A DNA stretch of 64,000 nt from Symbiodinium natans (GCA_905221605.1 CAJNDS010001946.1:622736-686735), one strand, 5' to 3'; shown: positions 41,784 through 54,382, numbered from the stretch's first letter. The notes: generated by a model from the letters alone, not told the origin. Translations and numbers: made by a program.

Positions 41784-42136
41784 GCATGCAGAGCGATCTC
41801 CGAATGGCCGGTACCATGGTGGCAGAAGTCATGCAGCAAGCTTGGTTCCTGAAATCCATCTTGGAGCCCGATTGTTCCACCATAAAGGCAAGTCCCCAAC
41901 TCAACCCTGAGCTCGTACGATTCTACGATTGCGTAGGCGAAGCCGCGCTGGCAGATGAAATCGAAGCCGTGAGGGAGTGGACAAGCCATCAAGCGCTTCA
42001 AACACGCTTGAAACACCAACCACAACACCTTTCCAGCTCCGTTCAGGTTTGGCCTTCCCGCCGCCGGAGCGCGCGGAGTCCAAGACGCGAGGCCTTTCGA
42101 AATGTCGGAACATGTCAGAACCCTGAGAGCCTCTAA
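41784..42136 (+). CDS. Unidentified exon(s)
   Basis: The frame reads LRMAGTMVAEVMQQAWFLKS and later NPELVRFYDCVGEAALADEI, EAVREWTSHQALQTRL. The acidic helical composition is convincing for 60 codons, though the opposite strand is also open. No family. Confidence 0.4.
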
Positions 42137-42159
42137 GAGCCGAGACCCGCTGCACGAGG

Positions 42160-42275
42160 CATGGCAGGGCACGAGCCCCCGCCCGTGCCGAACGCCTCGT
42201 CGAGGAGCCGCAACTCTTCAGGCAGCCCCGTGGTAGTTTCCCAGAAGCCCCCAACCATCCCCAACCTGACTTGAT
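42160..42275 (+). CDS. Pro/Ser-rich exon
   Basis: Starts at an ATG near 42163 and reads AGHEPPPVPNASSRSRNSSG, then SPVVVSQKPPTIPNLT, to a TGA. A disordered, phosphorylation-prone type of sequence; no function can be given. Confidence 0.35.
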
Positions 42276-42427
42276 GCGTGCGCCTGATGACTGTAAGCGG
42301 ATCCAGCGCATGCCTGAAGACTTTTGAGCATGACATGGCACGGGCATTTGCAACGGCCTGGATACTGTTGGCCCCCGTTGACTCTGAACATCTCTAAACG
42401 TAAAGTTACAATGAGCTATAACAACTT

Positions 42428-42495
42428 AAATAAATAAATAAATATATATATATATCTATATATATATATATCTATATATCAATATAAATAAATAA

Positions 42496-42541
<46 letters not shown>

Positions 42542-42592
42542 TTATATTTATATTTATATTTATATTTATTTATTTATATATTAACCTATCAT
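42428..42592. repeat. AT-only tract with palindromic halves
   Basis: About 165 bases of A/T with few exceptions. The left half is AAATAAATA and ATATAAATA; the right half is TATTTATATTTATA, so the whole tract can fold into a long hairpin. Confidence 0.9.
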
Positions 42593-43089
42593 AACGCACA
42601 ATAGCCTGTAACAACCGAAAATGGCCGGATTTGAGCTCAGGCTTGCTTCTAGGACTCTCGTGTCCATCCGCTCCATCCCCCCTTCCATCGCAGATACGTC
42701 GAGCCTGAATACTGCATCCACTGAGAGCCACGAGGTGGCCTGCCTGGGGAGGACTTCGGTCTGTTCAGGTTTTTTTGCGAACATACTCCACCTGTTCCCC
42801 CAAAACCTTCCGTTCACGTTTTAAGAGTAGCGTTGTAGCTTCTCGAAACGGGGAAGGACGAAAAGGCACGCAGCACATGTAGCCTTTGCCCCTGCTTTTA
42901 CATGTTTGTGGTTGGCATCTTCTGGCTTGTGGACTGCCTTTTTCGGGCTTCGATTCCAGTTGTTCTTGAGGGCACTGTCTCTTGTCAGTGGTTTCATCCT
43001 TGGTTCTTCTAAAACTCACACTTCATGCTGACTTGATAATCAGAATATCTAGAAGATGCAGAGTTAAGTATCTAGGCGCAGTCCACCTG

Positions 43090-43725
43090 CCGTGATGTGG
43101 CTTCCGAGTAAGCAGTGCAGTACGGACCTGGGAGCTTGTTCAGAATTCAATCTGCGGTTCGTGGGCGCCAGCATGAATTACAGATTTCACGACATTGGCA
43201 GCAGAAGTCAGGGTCGTTCAGCGATCGGAGCCAGAAAACTGCCTTGTTCAATCTTCGCTTCAACCAGGTCGATGGAAATCGGCGTCCATCGAGGATGGAG
43301 AAGGCGGCGGTCAGCCCTGGGGGAAGAAGCTTCATGACGGGGATCCAGCCAGTGGAACGACCTCCTGTCCGGATAGCTGTATCCCGACTTTCTACTTCGA
43401 CATGCGAACATCTTGCTGTATCGCGGGTCAGCTTGTTGGCTGGATGTGCACATGATTCCACATGGCTGAAACTTCCGAGCCTGAACATGTCTAAGCCTTC
43501 GCTTTGGTTTGCGGTCAATACCAATATCGAACTTTGTTGCAGGCTTGGCAAGAAGCGCAGGAGGAGGAGAAGAAGGCGATTTGCATCATGTGGAGTAGCT
43601 CTCCACTGCCGGGAGGGTGCTGTGATCCCACCATCTTGGTTGTGAATGCGAAGAGCAAAGTTGCAAGCAACCTTCCCCTTCCCAGAGTCAAACCGCAACT
43701 TCTGTCAATCGAAGAGACCTAGAGC
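43090..43725 (+). CDS. Possible unidentified exons
   Basis: After TTGTTGCAG (about 43542) the frame reads AWQEAQEEEKK, followed by a possible GC donor (AAGAAG then GCGATT). An earlier segment at 43240-43330 (FNLRFNQVDGNRRPSRMEKA) may be coding. No function suggested. Confidence 0.3.
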
Positions 43726-43979
43726 ATGAACAGAGAGTTTTCCAAGACAGTTTCTAGCTGTTCCTTCGGCCAGTAGATGCTTTGCAAACCGACTGCGAAC
43801 ACACAAGCGGCAAAACCTGAAGCCATGGCAGGAGAAGGGAGAGAAAGCCCTCGCCACTTGGTCTCGCGATTCCTGGTACAGGGCACTCGCCACTTAGTAA
43901 CCTGCACCGGCAGCCTGCGAACACAAAAGCTGCACTCCTCAACAAGCGACAACCATCAACAAGTGCTCTGAGTGCCATC

Positions 43980-45645
43980 TATCGGTGCTTGGGACGAGCT
44001 TCACTATTTAATTCGAGAAGACTCTGGTGATTCTAGCATGGCCTCTCAGGCCCTGGGGACCACCTACAATCGGCTGGTCACGCGAGTGGAGATCGACTTT
44101 AAGGAGTCGGTGGCTTCGACAGCATGGATGAGCTTGGGGCTCGCACCACATTACCTTGTTAGGTAGGCTCATGAATTCCTGTGTAAGGGTCAGGGTACCC
44201 TCCAGGTTTGGCTGGGGGGGAGACTTGGAGCCCCTTTGAGCAGTCAGCGTTCAGGTTGCATGTCAAATGTGGATGATGAGCTTTGGTTTTCAAGGCTACT
44301 ATGCACGTCAATCAAACTCGTCTAGCTGCCTACCTGGATTTTTGCGTTGCCTCTGACGAAGGTTGTGGACGCCGTGGTTAGCTTTCTGGTAGCCTCTTGG
44401 CACAAAGCCTCTGCTCATGTGCTTGGATTGGTCCACTGCAGTAAATGCCCAAGCTTAAACCTCTGTAATGCCTGAAATCTTTAAATGCCTATACCCCAAC
44501 TCAACCAATAAGACTGCAGGTTGCAGCGTCAGGCATGGAGACATAGACGACATGGGCCATGGGCCATGGGCCATGGCATCTGACACAGATGCCTCGTCGG
44601 CTTTGTCACATCAACTTTAGGAGTTTAGGATGGCGAGAAGCACCCGATCACCCGCCCCCGTTACTTCACCCTGAAACGCTCCTCGAAAGCTCCACGAAGT
44701 CACGCCCAATCTTGCGCTCTACAGTGCTGCTACAGGTTCTGTACACATTCATTCTCCTCCTGCAAACCCAGTGGAGAGGTTCCCAGGCCGGGGTGTTGAC
44801 CATGGCTTGTTTGGATTAAACTTGAATCCGGAAGGTCAAGCTCGGCAGGTGCTAGCGCGTTGATTCATTGATATTCTTTGCCATGTAATTTATGTCAAGG
44901 CGTCGGCAGAGTAAATGCCCTGACCCTTGCTGTGTAATGTGAAGTTTGATCACGTGGGTGGGAGTGTGATATGCTGTCTGAACAGAAGAATAGCAAGTAG
45001 TTCGACATGTTGTTGAAGCAGAATAAGAAATTAAGTAGCCCGGAATAGCCTCCCTGCCCCCGGCCTCCATTTGATTCAGGTCAAGGAAACTCAATTCTCG
45101 ACACGGAAGACAGTTCCATTGAAAAGTAGTCCAGCATAGTGCCAGGCCGCCAGGCCCCGGGAAGCCCCCAATTGTGTTTTTTTGTTTGGGGTGGGGGGGG
45201 GGGGTAGTTAATCCGAGCCGCACACGCGCTGCTTTGAGTCCCCCACTCGCTGTGGCGTGGTTTGTGGATTACCTACTGTGCTGCGGTTGTGAGGTTTACG
45301 GCTTAAGTTTCAGAATGGTTCGCCGTGTGACCAAAGTATTGCAATGAAACCAGCAGGAAGATGCTGCATGTGTGTAGAAGTACTTGCTGCAAAAGGCTCC
45401 CTTTCTTCTGAGCCGAAGCGGGGACTCTTAGAATATACGTATTATCAGCTCGGCTCTATGCTTCCACCCGGCTTGGCATGGGATTGAAGCACAGCAACTG
45501 GGTCACTCGCACACTCCACCACCACAAACAATTCCTGACCTCTGTCAACAACCTCAACTACTACTTGCCTTGTCGACCTGCACAAACCAAAATTTAGAGC
45601 TGTCACGAAGAGCTGTAGCAAGTCTTATACACAGCCGACGTGTGT
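43980..45645. other. No gene recognised; (GGGCCAT)3 at 44553-44577
   Basis: A small tandem of palindrome-containing units (GGGCCAT) and a poly-G at 45189-45204. No convincing exons. Confidence 0.45.
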
Positions 45646-45650
45646 TGATC

Positions 45651-46145
45651 ATGGCGACAGAGGAATATCCCCACGCGTACTGTTTACGGTTTATGCCGGA
45701 AGCACGAGGTAGCCAGGTTAGTAGTTGGGCACATCAGATACGCGCATTGAGTAATTCTAAGACTCCACGAAAGGCCGCGGTCATCTTAGGGCTCCAAGAG
45801 CCTGAGTCCGACTCCTGGCCGGGCGCCGATGCCCGGCAGCAAGCTTCCCAGAGCTCCGATCAAGAGTTTTCAGCTATGTCTCGTTTCGATGGGCTGATAA
45901 GTGTTCACAGGATTCCAGGTCACGCAAGTCACACCCGTTCGCCCCAGTCGTGCCATGGACTCCTGAGCTCGGCATGTAGATGCAGAAACCTCAAGATAGT
46001 AGACGGTTGGACCATTCTGCAGAAGCAGACGGATGTACCACGACAGCCATGTTCAGCATCACTTTGCAAGGAGATGGCCTTCTTCATAGTGGATCACGTG
46101 TTCAACGCCGTGGCTTGGCCTCGCGCATGTGAGGGGTCGTTTTAA
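45651..46145 (+). CDS. ORF of unknown function
   Basis: ATG at 45651 (context ATCATGG) opens 164 codons to a TAA; the frame is also open upstream to about 45570. Composition is Ser/Arg/Ala rich, with no domain, signal peptide or membrane segment. Chance is a serious alternative in this GC-balanced sequence. Confidence 0.25.
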   Translation: MATEEYPHAYCLRFMPEARGSQVSSWAHQIRALSNSKTPRKAAVILGLQEPESDSWPGADARQQASQSSDQEFSAMSRFDGLISVHRIPGHASHTRSPQSCHGLLSSACRCRNLKIVDGWTILQKQTDVPRQPCSASLCKEMAFFIVDHVFNAVAWPRACEGSF

Positions 46146-46149
46146 CCGA

Positions 46150-47575
46150 GGGCTTCGTGGCACTGAATCTTACATCCTCCGCTCACAGCCGGGGAACTTG
46201 CACTAGACATATTTCAGGCTTACGGCTGCATCCTACATTGTCACCCCTCGGCGTATGCATACATAAAACCCCAGATTTACCCCGAGCCTCGGGCGCACAT
46301 CTGCTTTACTCATGCTCAACGAGTGCAGTGTAAGAGTTGCAGTAGGATTGACAGTAGAGCATGCCATGGTTTAACTTCTGGTCTCGAATTAATTGCGATG
46401 CAAGTTCACAGCAACACCCGACTTGCAACATGCGACTCATCGTCTAGCTCTGCTTGAGCTGAGATCTTCGTTCTGGAGATAGCGTGGCGCTTGCACATGC
46501 ACAAGCTCCAATTTCTCTGCGATGTTTTCGGCGTATTTGACATGCTCGTCGTCGTGGCGACCAGCATCGATGTCTACGTGCTGCGGCCTGGCTGACGAAT
46601 AAGGTAGTGTAAGGCTTTAGCAGAGGACTCGGCATACTGAGGGCGCATGCTAGGGTGCGATTGCAACATGCATTGTCCGATTCCGAGGCAGCCTTTCGAT
46701 GCGGGCTATGCACAAAACTTTGCTGTAGGGCGACTGACTCGCATCTTCCGTCTGATGCGAATCTTCAGGCTGGCAGGGTCCAGTAGAAGTTGAGATGGCG
46801 CAGGGCAGTGTAGGGTGTGGGGAGAGTTAAGCCAAGGCCACAAGGGATTGCGATCAGCAAGATTGGTTTACCGCTGTTCACGCGCGTCATGCCAGTCATA
46901 GTCAGGTGAGGTGCGAGGAATGAAGTACACGGCGATATTTAAGCTCCGGAGTGAACGGCGTGTATGCCAGGGTTCTTCGAGTCATGCGCTTCGCCAAGAA
47001 TCTGCAGCAGCTGCCTGCCTGCTATGTCATGCGATTTTGAAACGGCTTTGGCAGGCAGCTGTACAGTTTTGCTCCCAGAGCAACACTGCAGCTATTTTGA
47101 GCACTGGGTGTTGCAATCAGTTGGAATCCGTTCTTTCCAGTCTCGGCTTTGTGTCTGCGCAATTTTGAGCATGAGATGCATGAGGCTCCGGCTGCTGGGG
47201 GATGTTCTCGCCGCCTCCTCAGGCTGAGAGGACCACAGAAACCAACTCAATACCCACCATCTCCAAGCCGCACGGATACGCCCACATGCTCAGTGCAGTC
47301 CGGTGATGGCCGAGGGCCTAGGCCTCTGCAGGGCTGCGATTGATTCATCTGCATTACCCTATTTGCGTCAGTCGTGGCCAGTAGCCTTATACTTGCTCTC
47401 CTTCAATGATTCCATGCTTGCCTTCCCGAGTCCAAATGCTTGAGCCCGTTGATGTGGGCACTACTGGCCGTGACCTGAGCAGACACGGCGTTCAGACACG
47501 CGGAGTTTGGGCACAGAAGGCATCTCTTGCGCAGCTTGAAGCCAACATTTCTGACTATCAGAATCCAGGTGACCC
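46150..47575. other. No gene recognised
   Basis: No motif or exon pair seen. Confidence 0.45.
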
Positions 47576-47578
47576 GCA

Positions 47579-47942
47579 GTGGTTTGGATCCCAGATTCGA
47601 CCAGATCCGAGGTGCTGGGCATCATCATGGTTGGCACGGGCGTTCTGATGTCCCAACTGCTTGTGGAGCACGTCCTCGATACCACGGCGGATGAAGAGAA
47701 CCGGATGTGGGTTTATGCATCCTGACTGCCAGCTTGAGCATCGCGCTCGTGCCGTCAAATTTTTACGTGTAGCAACGACAGCTCTCAATCAAGATTACAT
47801 GTATTCGAAATTCATGCCAGATGATGCAAGAGGCCTTTCACAGGGCTTTTTGGTGGGTCCCCAGAGCAACTTTGGAGCAGTCCTTGACTGCGAGTGGGTG
47901 GCTCCTCCGTACTGGCAGCAGTTTAACATGTTTGTGGGGTAG
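47579..47942 (+). CDS. Unidentified exons, one with a possible membrane helix
   Basis: 47579-47704 reads VVWIPDSTRSEVLGIIMVGT, then GVLMSQLLVEHVLDTTADEE, NRMWVY. The stretch LGIIMVGTGVLMSQLLV could be a short membrane segment or a buried helix. 47845-47940, after TTTCACAG, reads GFLVGPQSNFGAVLDCEWVA and PPYWQQFNMFVG. Both look like real coding sequence of one gene, but the join is not settled and no family was recognised. Confidence 0.4.
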
Positions 47943-48061
47943 AGCTCTGCCTTCCCCAGAACTACTACGGCACTGCGATCAAAGCCACGTACTCTGTCTT
48001 CGAGGCGACCTTCTCGGGCTCCTGGTCACTTGGGGAGAATTTTTGACCATGCTCACTTGAG

Positions 48062-48754
48062 ATGGCGGTTAGCTTTGCGTGGTCCTTCATGTTGAGACGA
48101 TCGCCATCGATCGCCCAATCCCGAGCCCCGAGCCCAAAAACGCGACTTGAGGCCCCTCCTGGCGCGGCCCTTGATCCACGAGGTGAGCGAGTGGCCCCTG
48201 AGCTTGAAAGCCTGCGAGGGACGTGTAGCTGCCTGTATTGTGGCGAATTCTCAGTGAAAAACCAACAGGTCTTCGAAATGATATCACCAGCTTCCCTGTC
48301 GTTGGGTCTACAGGAGATTCCGGGAGAGTTTCAAGTTATAGGGTGCATTAGGTTGTCGCTGGTGTCGCTGCACAGAACTGAATCCTCTCTCCCCAGCAGC
48401 AGCCTGCTCCGAAGGTTTTGTGTTTTCTGGATTGCGTATCAAGTCGCATCTCGTCCTGCATTAGCAATGCATTGGATGCACTTTGACTTAACGGCCCCAG
48501 CGAACCCAACTGAAGCTCCTGGCAGAAGATGGCAAATGTGGTTTTGTCTTGTGCATGTTTGCTCCGTGTTTTTTGTACTTGAACGCTGCTGGATGCGGCC
48601 TCGTGCCCAACTAGGTTGGGGAGCTTGCAATCAGGTCATCGGTTTCGCCGTGATGCGTGTCATCGGCGCCTTGTTCCTCAACGAAACGCACCTCGGAATC
48701 CATACTCATGAGCTACGCAGTTCTTCGATACCTGCTACCTGCCTGAAGCTGTAG
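48062..48754 (+). CDS. ORF of unknown function (230 codons)
   Basis: ATG at 48062 opens an uninterrupted frame. Composition is mixed, with hydrophobic patches near residues 115-130 and 170-185, Cys-rich parts, and no recognisable domain. It is the longest non-repeat frame outside the retroelement and the RAP1-like gene, but its irregular composition does not look like a conserved protein. Confidence 0.3.
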   Translation: MAVSFAWSFMLRRSPSIAQSRAPSPKTRLEAPPGAALDPRGERVAPELESLRGTCSCLYCGEFSVKNQQVFEMISPASLSLGLQEIPGEFQVIGCIRLSLVSLHRTESSLPSSSLLRRFCVFWIAYQVASRPALAMHWMHFDLTAPANPTEAPGRRWQMWFCLVHVCSVFFVLERCWMRPRAQLGWGACNQVIGFAVMRVIGALFLNETHLGIHTHELRSSSIPATCLKL

Positions 48755-48838
48755 CACGCAATATCTGCTTGCAGCACTACTAACGAATCTACACACACAA
48801 TAGACCGAAAACTAGTATGCTCTCTCTCACTCTCTCTC

Positions 48839-48843
48839 TACAA

Positions 48844-48875
<32 letters not shown>

Positions 48876-48882
48876 TTATAAC
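48839..48882. repeat. (TA)n microsatellite
   Basis: About 40 bases of TA with TATATTTATATT at the end, preceded by a CTCTCT run (48820-48838). 48885-49920 holds nothing recognisable. Confidence 0.9.
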
Positions 48883-49930
48883 CACACGATGCAATTGGGC
48901 CGAAGAGAAAAAACCTAGAAATCTCAGCAAGAAATTGCTCCACGATTGGAGGAGGCATTCTACATTTTCTTCTGAGTCTGAGAGCTGTGCCAAAATCTGC
49001 TTTGAGTATATTGTGGTGGTTCCCTTGAAGCTTGTTTGCACATCCGCATGCACCAAGGATTCGTGCTGCCAACTCAGACGGTGAAGCAGAGGTGAGCGGA
49101 ATGCCGGGAGCGTTTGCGGCAAAAGGGCCAGCTGACAAAAGCCTTATAAACTTCCAGCATCAGATCAACAACTGAAAGCATGATCGGACATGCATAGTCG
49201 CGGGAAAGGCTGGAAATGCAGCTGCGGGCTGCGTCCCGTCCCTGACCCTCTGACAGACTCTGACCCACCCAAGAAGACACCTTAAACAATTTTTATGGTC
49301 CTTGGCCCAGATCTGGCCCAAGGCTCTAGTGCCGCCTGTCTTTGAGCAGCCGTTTTTTTTTGGAGGTACTCCGGAAGATGAAGGAGAAGGAGGCGTTCAG
49401 CCAGAAGGCTCTCGGATTGATCGCCACATCTGATTGAAAAGTAGCTGCAGCAGCAAAACTCGACTCGCAGTCAATGCCGGACTTCGGTAGATCCAAAAGC
49501 CTTGCTCTCACGCGAGGTCTACCAATTCTTCACGGCTGCCGCTTGGCACGTACTGCCGAACTGGAACAGGTTGAGTTGTGTAGACCTTTGTAGACCTAGT
49601 GCGGCACAATCCACGAAGTCCACTCCATCCACGCCAAAGGTATCCAAAGGTGGTCTACTGTAGGGGCAAGTACAGGCTTGGGGTTTGGAGCTCAGCTAGG
49701 GGGGTTAACCGCAAATAGCAAGCATGTTCAATCTAAGCTGTCAATATTGCTGAAGGTGCTGCGTGTGGGATATCCCCGACCATCGTATGCACAAGAAGCT
49801 GTGAGGCTCTGCCAACCTGCGTCACAGGACTTTCGTCATGACCGGTCTGGAACTCGAACATGGGGCCCTCGAGCCCTAACACCACAAACCAGAAACTTCC
49901 ACCTCTCTCCCCCCAAAATCTAGTTTGCAG

Positions 49931-51003
49931 AGGGCACTGCGGGTAAGGCCGATGCTTCGGGCGACGGGCGCCTTTCCTATGAGGAGCTTGAGGCAGCTTT
50001 GCAGGCTGCGGCGGGGGTTGAGGGTTCACATAGGGGTTTAGGTTTGGGGGTGATTTTTTTTGTAGATGTAGAGTTTCAGAGTGTTTTTGAGGGATTGGCG
50101 CGGCGCGATTGAAGTTTTCTTCACAGCTGGTCAGCGTTGTTTTGGTGCGTGCGTAGCCCATGTTTAGGTGTAGCATGATGCGTCCTCAAGCACGCACATC
50201 GTCAGCAAAAGAAGGCGCAGATTTGCAAGAGCTTAAATTTCGTCCCCTGAACCTCGCCACTGCGCTTGAGATTGCTCCCAGCATCTACCGGAGTGAAGGC
50301 ATGTGTTCTTGAAGCCTCATTCTCGCGCGCAGGTTGACACCATGAAATCAACTCAACGTAGGCATCCAGTCCGTGTTAGCAAACAATATAGGAAGTAGAA
50401 CTCGAGCAGGTCAGCCTGAGCTGTAGAATGCTTGGTCAGGAGCCGGGAGTAGAGGCCTGGCTTAAGGCTCTGGAGCTCGAGATCCACGTTACTCGGCAGA
50501 GAGCTTGTTAGGCCCACAATCTAGGCCTCCGGATATTCGGGCCGTTTCCAGACATCAGGCCCGGGGCTTCCGTATCGCAATATCTCTTCTGTGACAAGAC
50601 AAAGACTCGGCCGGGATGCTGTCGGTCTAGGCCCGTTGTACGGCCTAGAAGTGCACTGCTTTGGCCCAAGGAAGCCTACACTCTGTTTAGCCTGCTGGAT
50701 GACGATCGAGATGGAGAGGTGTCCTACGCCCCCTGGCCCTTGAGAGTGTCACCCGCCTCACACGTGTTGAGTTCAAGACTTAGTCTTGGGTCTTGGAGTT
50801 CCTGAGGGACTATGTAAACCCCATGAATAAACCCTATGAATAAACCCTATAGGCCCTATGGCCTTGACCACAGTACATTTTAGGCCCCGTCGAGGGTCGA
50901 GGCATGTTCAAAGTGCTCTCACGGATCCGAGGAAGAGTTTCTTCACAGCGCCCTCAGACTCAAGGGGAACGCCCGGGCCATCGACTCCATCATGATAATG
51001 CAT
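49931..51003 (+). CDS. EF-hand and C-terminal exons, voltage-gated cation channel-like
   Basis: 49931-50014 follows an AG and contains DASGDGRLSYEEL, a complete EF-hand loop. 50671-50727 (19 codons, phase 0) reads EAYTLFSLLDDDRDGEVSY, another EF-hand. A GC-AG intron, 50728-50931, follows. From 50932 the frame continues EEFLHSALRLKGNARAIDSI, MIMHEQ. The fused string (EF-hand, then EEF, then LRLKG-x-A-x-x-x-D) is the typical stretch behind the last membrane helix in dinoflagellate voltage-gated cation channel-like proteins, where calcium binding tunes the channel. The membrane domain was not found upstream, so the gene may be truncated or its exons unrecognised. Whether the first EF-hand belongs to it is uncertain. 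Confidence 0.55.
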
Positions 51004-51306
51004 GAGCAGCTGCCTGGAGGGCAAGGAACTCCAAGCCATTAAGTTCTCGGCTTATCTCGGCTTCTCCTTAGGGGATTCTACGAGCCTTGTGAATCGTGAT
51101 GTTTCTAGAGGTACAACACTGTCACAACACAGCTCAACAAATCTACTTGATTTCTGATTCTCGCAGCAGGGATCATGGTGACATGCTTGCAGCCCTACAC
51201 TGGAAACATCCCTGAAGCAAGCTTTGGAATCGCCAAGTGTAACAGCCGGAAAGCCAGAAGGACTTCAACCAAGGTTCGTTGAACCAGAAACCACTTCACA
51301 GGCACC

Positions 51307-51819
51307 ATGTCAGCTCTCGTGCAATCCTCGAACCCAACTTATCCAACTCCCTCTGCCAGAAAGCCTGCGTGGGTGCGCAACAAGCCCCTGCCTAGTGTGC
51401 AGCTGCTACCCAGGGCAAAGATGCACGACGCCTTGAAGCGGCTCTCCGACATGGTATCTAACTCCTTTGATGAGGCCGGATTCCGGGAGCAATGGCAGCA
51501 ACTAAGCAGGTCCTTAGGTATAGGCAGGTTTCAATGCTTTTTACCGCTGGCTCTGCGAAGCCATCAGTTCTTGCCACAGAGCAAAAGTCCAAGTTCGGCC
51601 GAAGAGGCCTCCGCCAGGAAGCTCCGCAAAAGTGCCATATGCCAACAGGCTTTGAACATCTCAGAACCTCAGGAATGAGTGTTCGACAGCTGCTTTCAGG
51701 ACCGAATCCCTATACACACCTTAAAAACGTCACAGGCTCAGAAGATCCGTGACCGCATCGAGGGCAAGTCCCAAACGCCGGCGGATCTCAAAGTCAAGCC
51801 GACGCTGCTGGTCTTGTAA
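51307..51819 (+). CDS. Unidentified gene, probable last exons
   Basis: The frame from the ATG at 51307 reads MSALVQSSNPTYPTPSARKP and later MHDALKRLSDMVSNSFDEAG, FREQWQQLSRSLG, with good coding character to about 51525. A further piece after GCTCAG (about 51738) reads KIRDRIEGKSQTPADLKVKP, TLLVL, and ends at TAA 51817. Splice borders between them are not fixed. No domain identified. Confidence 0.4.
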
Positions 51820-51824
51820 GATTT

Positions 51825-53670
51825 GTGAATTGTTAAGAGCCTCCTAGATCAGATTTTTCTTGGTGGATGTGTGTGACCATCCCTTGCAGACTCCTCTCAA
51901 GATGCCGTGCAAACAGTTGGGAAAGAGTGCTGCGCTTGGCCCTCTTCGTCTCTTGCAGCCTCACAGCTGTCAACATCGCCCTTCTGTCAGCCGGAAATTC
52001 TTGGAGCCAGGGAGGTAATAATGTTTTATCTAGTTGCCACGCTTTACCCCCACAACCCGATCAGCTCCACTCGTAGCAAGGCATTCGCAGCCGCCGCCGC
52101 CGGAACATCGCAACTCTGCGACACTTGCCTCGCAGAAAAACCTCCACTTCCCGCTTCTCCCCTCACCCTCCTGCCCCACCCCCGCAAAACCGCTCTAAGT
52201 AGGTTTAGAGTCAGGTTGAAGGGATTGGGTTTCAGGTCCTGAGCACCGCTCAAATCCACCCATCTACATCTTGCCTTCTGGTCGTGAGGAGGGCGGGGAG
52301 AACTGTTCGGCCATTAAAATACGGAGGGGGTTAATGCTATGGAAGGGATTAACAAGCTTGAGCGCAAATTCTCAAATACAAAGCTAACATCTGCAAAGCC
52401 TGACGGCGGTTTGAACAGGCTGCAACCTGACGCGCCAAGCCTCAAATTGGTGTTCATGCCATCCAGCCAGCTTACCATGGAGGGTCCGTGGCGCTGTGAC
52501 AACTGAAAAAAAAGACTCCGTGAGATTCGGAGAAGCCGAACCTGTAGGCGTTTGTGCTGTATAGACTTCCGCAGACATGCTTAGTTGTGCAGCCAGATCC
52601 CAGCCTCAGGGGTTCTGGATTTCATTATTTCGAAGACCTCTTCCTCACGCCGGAGAAAGTCAAGCAGCGCCTAGCTCAGAGGAGGCGCGCGTCGGTGACA
52701 GTCAATGCTTGGCGCATCTACCTCAGAGCTGTTTGGTGATGGGTCAAGGCTGGCGCACGGCAAAGGTTGAATCTCTCAATCTCACATGGATTCAACCCAA
52801 AAAAGAAGGTGCGCAAAACTCATTATCAAAGCAAAAAACCAAACAGTTTGAGAACATGTGTGGCCAAGCAGCGGCGCTCGCATACTGCACTGGTATGATG
52901 CCTTTGTCCCCTTGCATGCCTCGCGTGCGATCCCGGCGTATCAAGGCTTTGCATTCGGTTTTGGGCCAGGACCTGTGCTTCTGTCTGCAATGTAGGGCAT
53001 GCATGTCAAGCTGGTCCACACCTAGAAGGATATGCCGATTGGCTGGATCCCCTCCACCTACCTAGACGAAACTGACGAAACTGCTCTGCCCCGGCGCCAG
53101 GGCGTCCGAGTTGGCGATACGAAGACCCTCCCACCTGGAATGAAGCAGCTCAGAAGAAGAGGGAGCTTAGGCCCCCTCCCTGGTTGTTCTGAAAAAAGTT
53201 GCAAGGTGCTGCCGCAATGTTGTGCATGTTGTACGTACTGATATCACCTCACAACCAGCTGAGGCTGGCGAAGACTATCTGGATGCCGGTGCATGCCAGC
53301 TTTGCATCAGCCATGTCTTGCTGCTAGACATAGGATCAAAATCCTACTGAATTGGCGCTCCATTTGTGGAGACCCAATGTCAAGTCCACTGAAAAGCTGA
53401 GAGCGGCAGAGACTGGTGGCTGGGCGAAGCCTCGCGTTTTCCGAGCTGAAGGGACTTCTGGCCACGCTTCACATGAGTTGAGCTAGTTGATGTGGTTAAG
53501 GCTCGTTAAATTGCAGTTTAGAACCTGGACAACTGGAAGTCTGTGGCCTCTAGGGGCGGCAGGTGCGATGCTTTGTTACATTCGGTTTTCAGGATCGTTG
53601 CAGCAACGTTTGCCAAACACCTACTAGCGCAGTGCAGCTTGATGGTTGCAGCTTGCTTAGAGACTTCTCA
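51825..53670. other. No certain gene
   Basis: Unassigned frames near 52554-53065 and 53032-53241. Nothing identifiable. Confidence 0.4.
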
Positions 53671-53674
53671 CATT

Positions 53675-54010
53675 CGTTAGATTTCGCTGGCCAGTGTCGC
53701 TACGGTGTCGGACAACACCGTCACTCCAGTGAGCAGCCAGTCGCCCAGAGAAGGAAAGCTGATGAAAGTTGTTTTGGAAACCGCTGCCAGTAGCGAAGTG
53801 AAACACAAACTTGTGAAACACGGCGGTCGGAAAGACTTGGAACCTAGCGAGACACAAAATTGTTGTCCAACGACTGCACTGCCTTCATCTGCCGTCCTGT
53901 CGTGGGGCGATTGTCATGGCTGCTTGCCCCTTGTACAGCCGGTCTGGAGCCATCCACAAAGCGTGTCCAACGAACGCGTGGTCCACTATCAGAACCCAAA
54001 TGAAACTTAG
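53675..54010 (+). CDS. Possible unidentified exon
   Basis: The frame reads VSDNTVTPVSSQSPREGKLM, then KVVLETAASSEVKHKLVKHG, with convincing composition to about 53870. No family. Confidence 0.35.
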
Positions 54011-54145
54011 CAACCCTGCACCACACTAGACACTTGAACCAGAGCTTGGGCCTGTGCTTGTGACAGGTCAGGGACTGCAAAGCAGACCCACACCCCGTCA
54101 GAACCGATAATGTAGACTTGTTCTTGTCGAAGAAAGCTGGGAGTC

Positions 54146-54382
54146 ATGGAACATATGCTATCGACCTCTAAGTTCATTGAGGTTCCGCCTCCCAGCACAG
54201 AGGCTACACGACAAATCCTGCGAATTGTAGGACTTCACGGATTGATTGCTCGGAACTTCAATGCCACCGGGTCCAATTTGCAAGTTCTTGGCCATCCAAC
54301 ATTCGGCCCACCGCGAGCATTAGGGCACAAAGCTACTGCTTCAGGTTTTAGCACCTTCTGTATAAAGGCCTTCCTTATATAA
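54146..54382 (+). CDS. Possible unidentified exon
   Basis: ATG at 54146 opens 78 codons: MEHMLSTSKFIEVPPPSTEA, then TRQILRIVGLHGLIARNFNA. No family. Could be chance. Confidence 0.3.
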   Translation: MEHMLSTSKFIEVPPPSTEATRQILRIVGLHGLIARNFNATGSNLQVLGHPTFGPPRALGHKATASGFSTFCIKAFLI

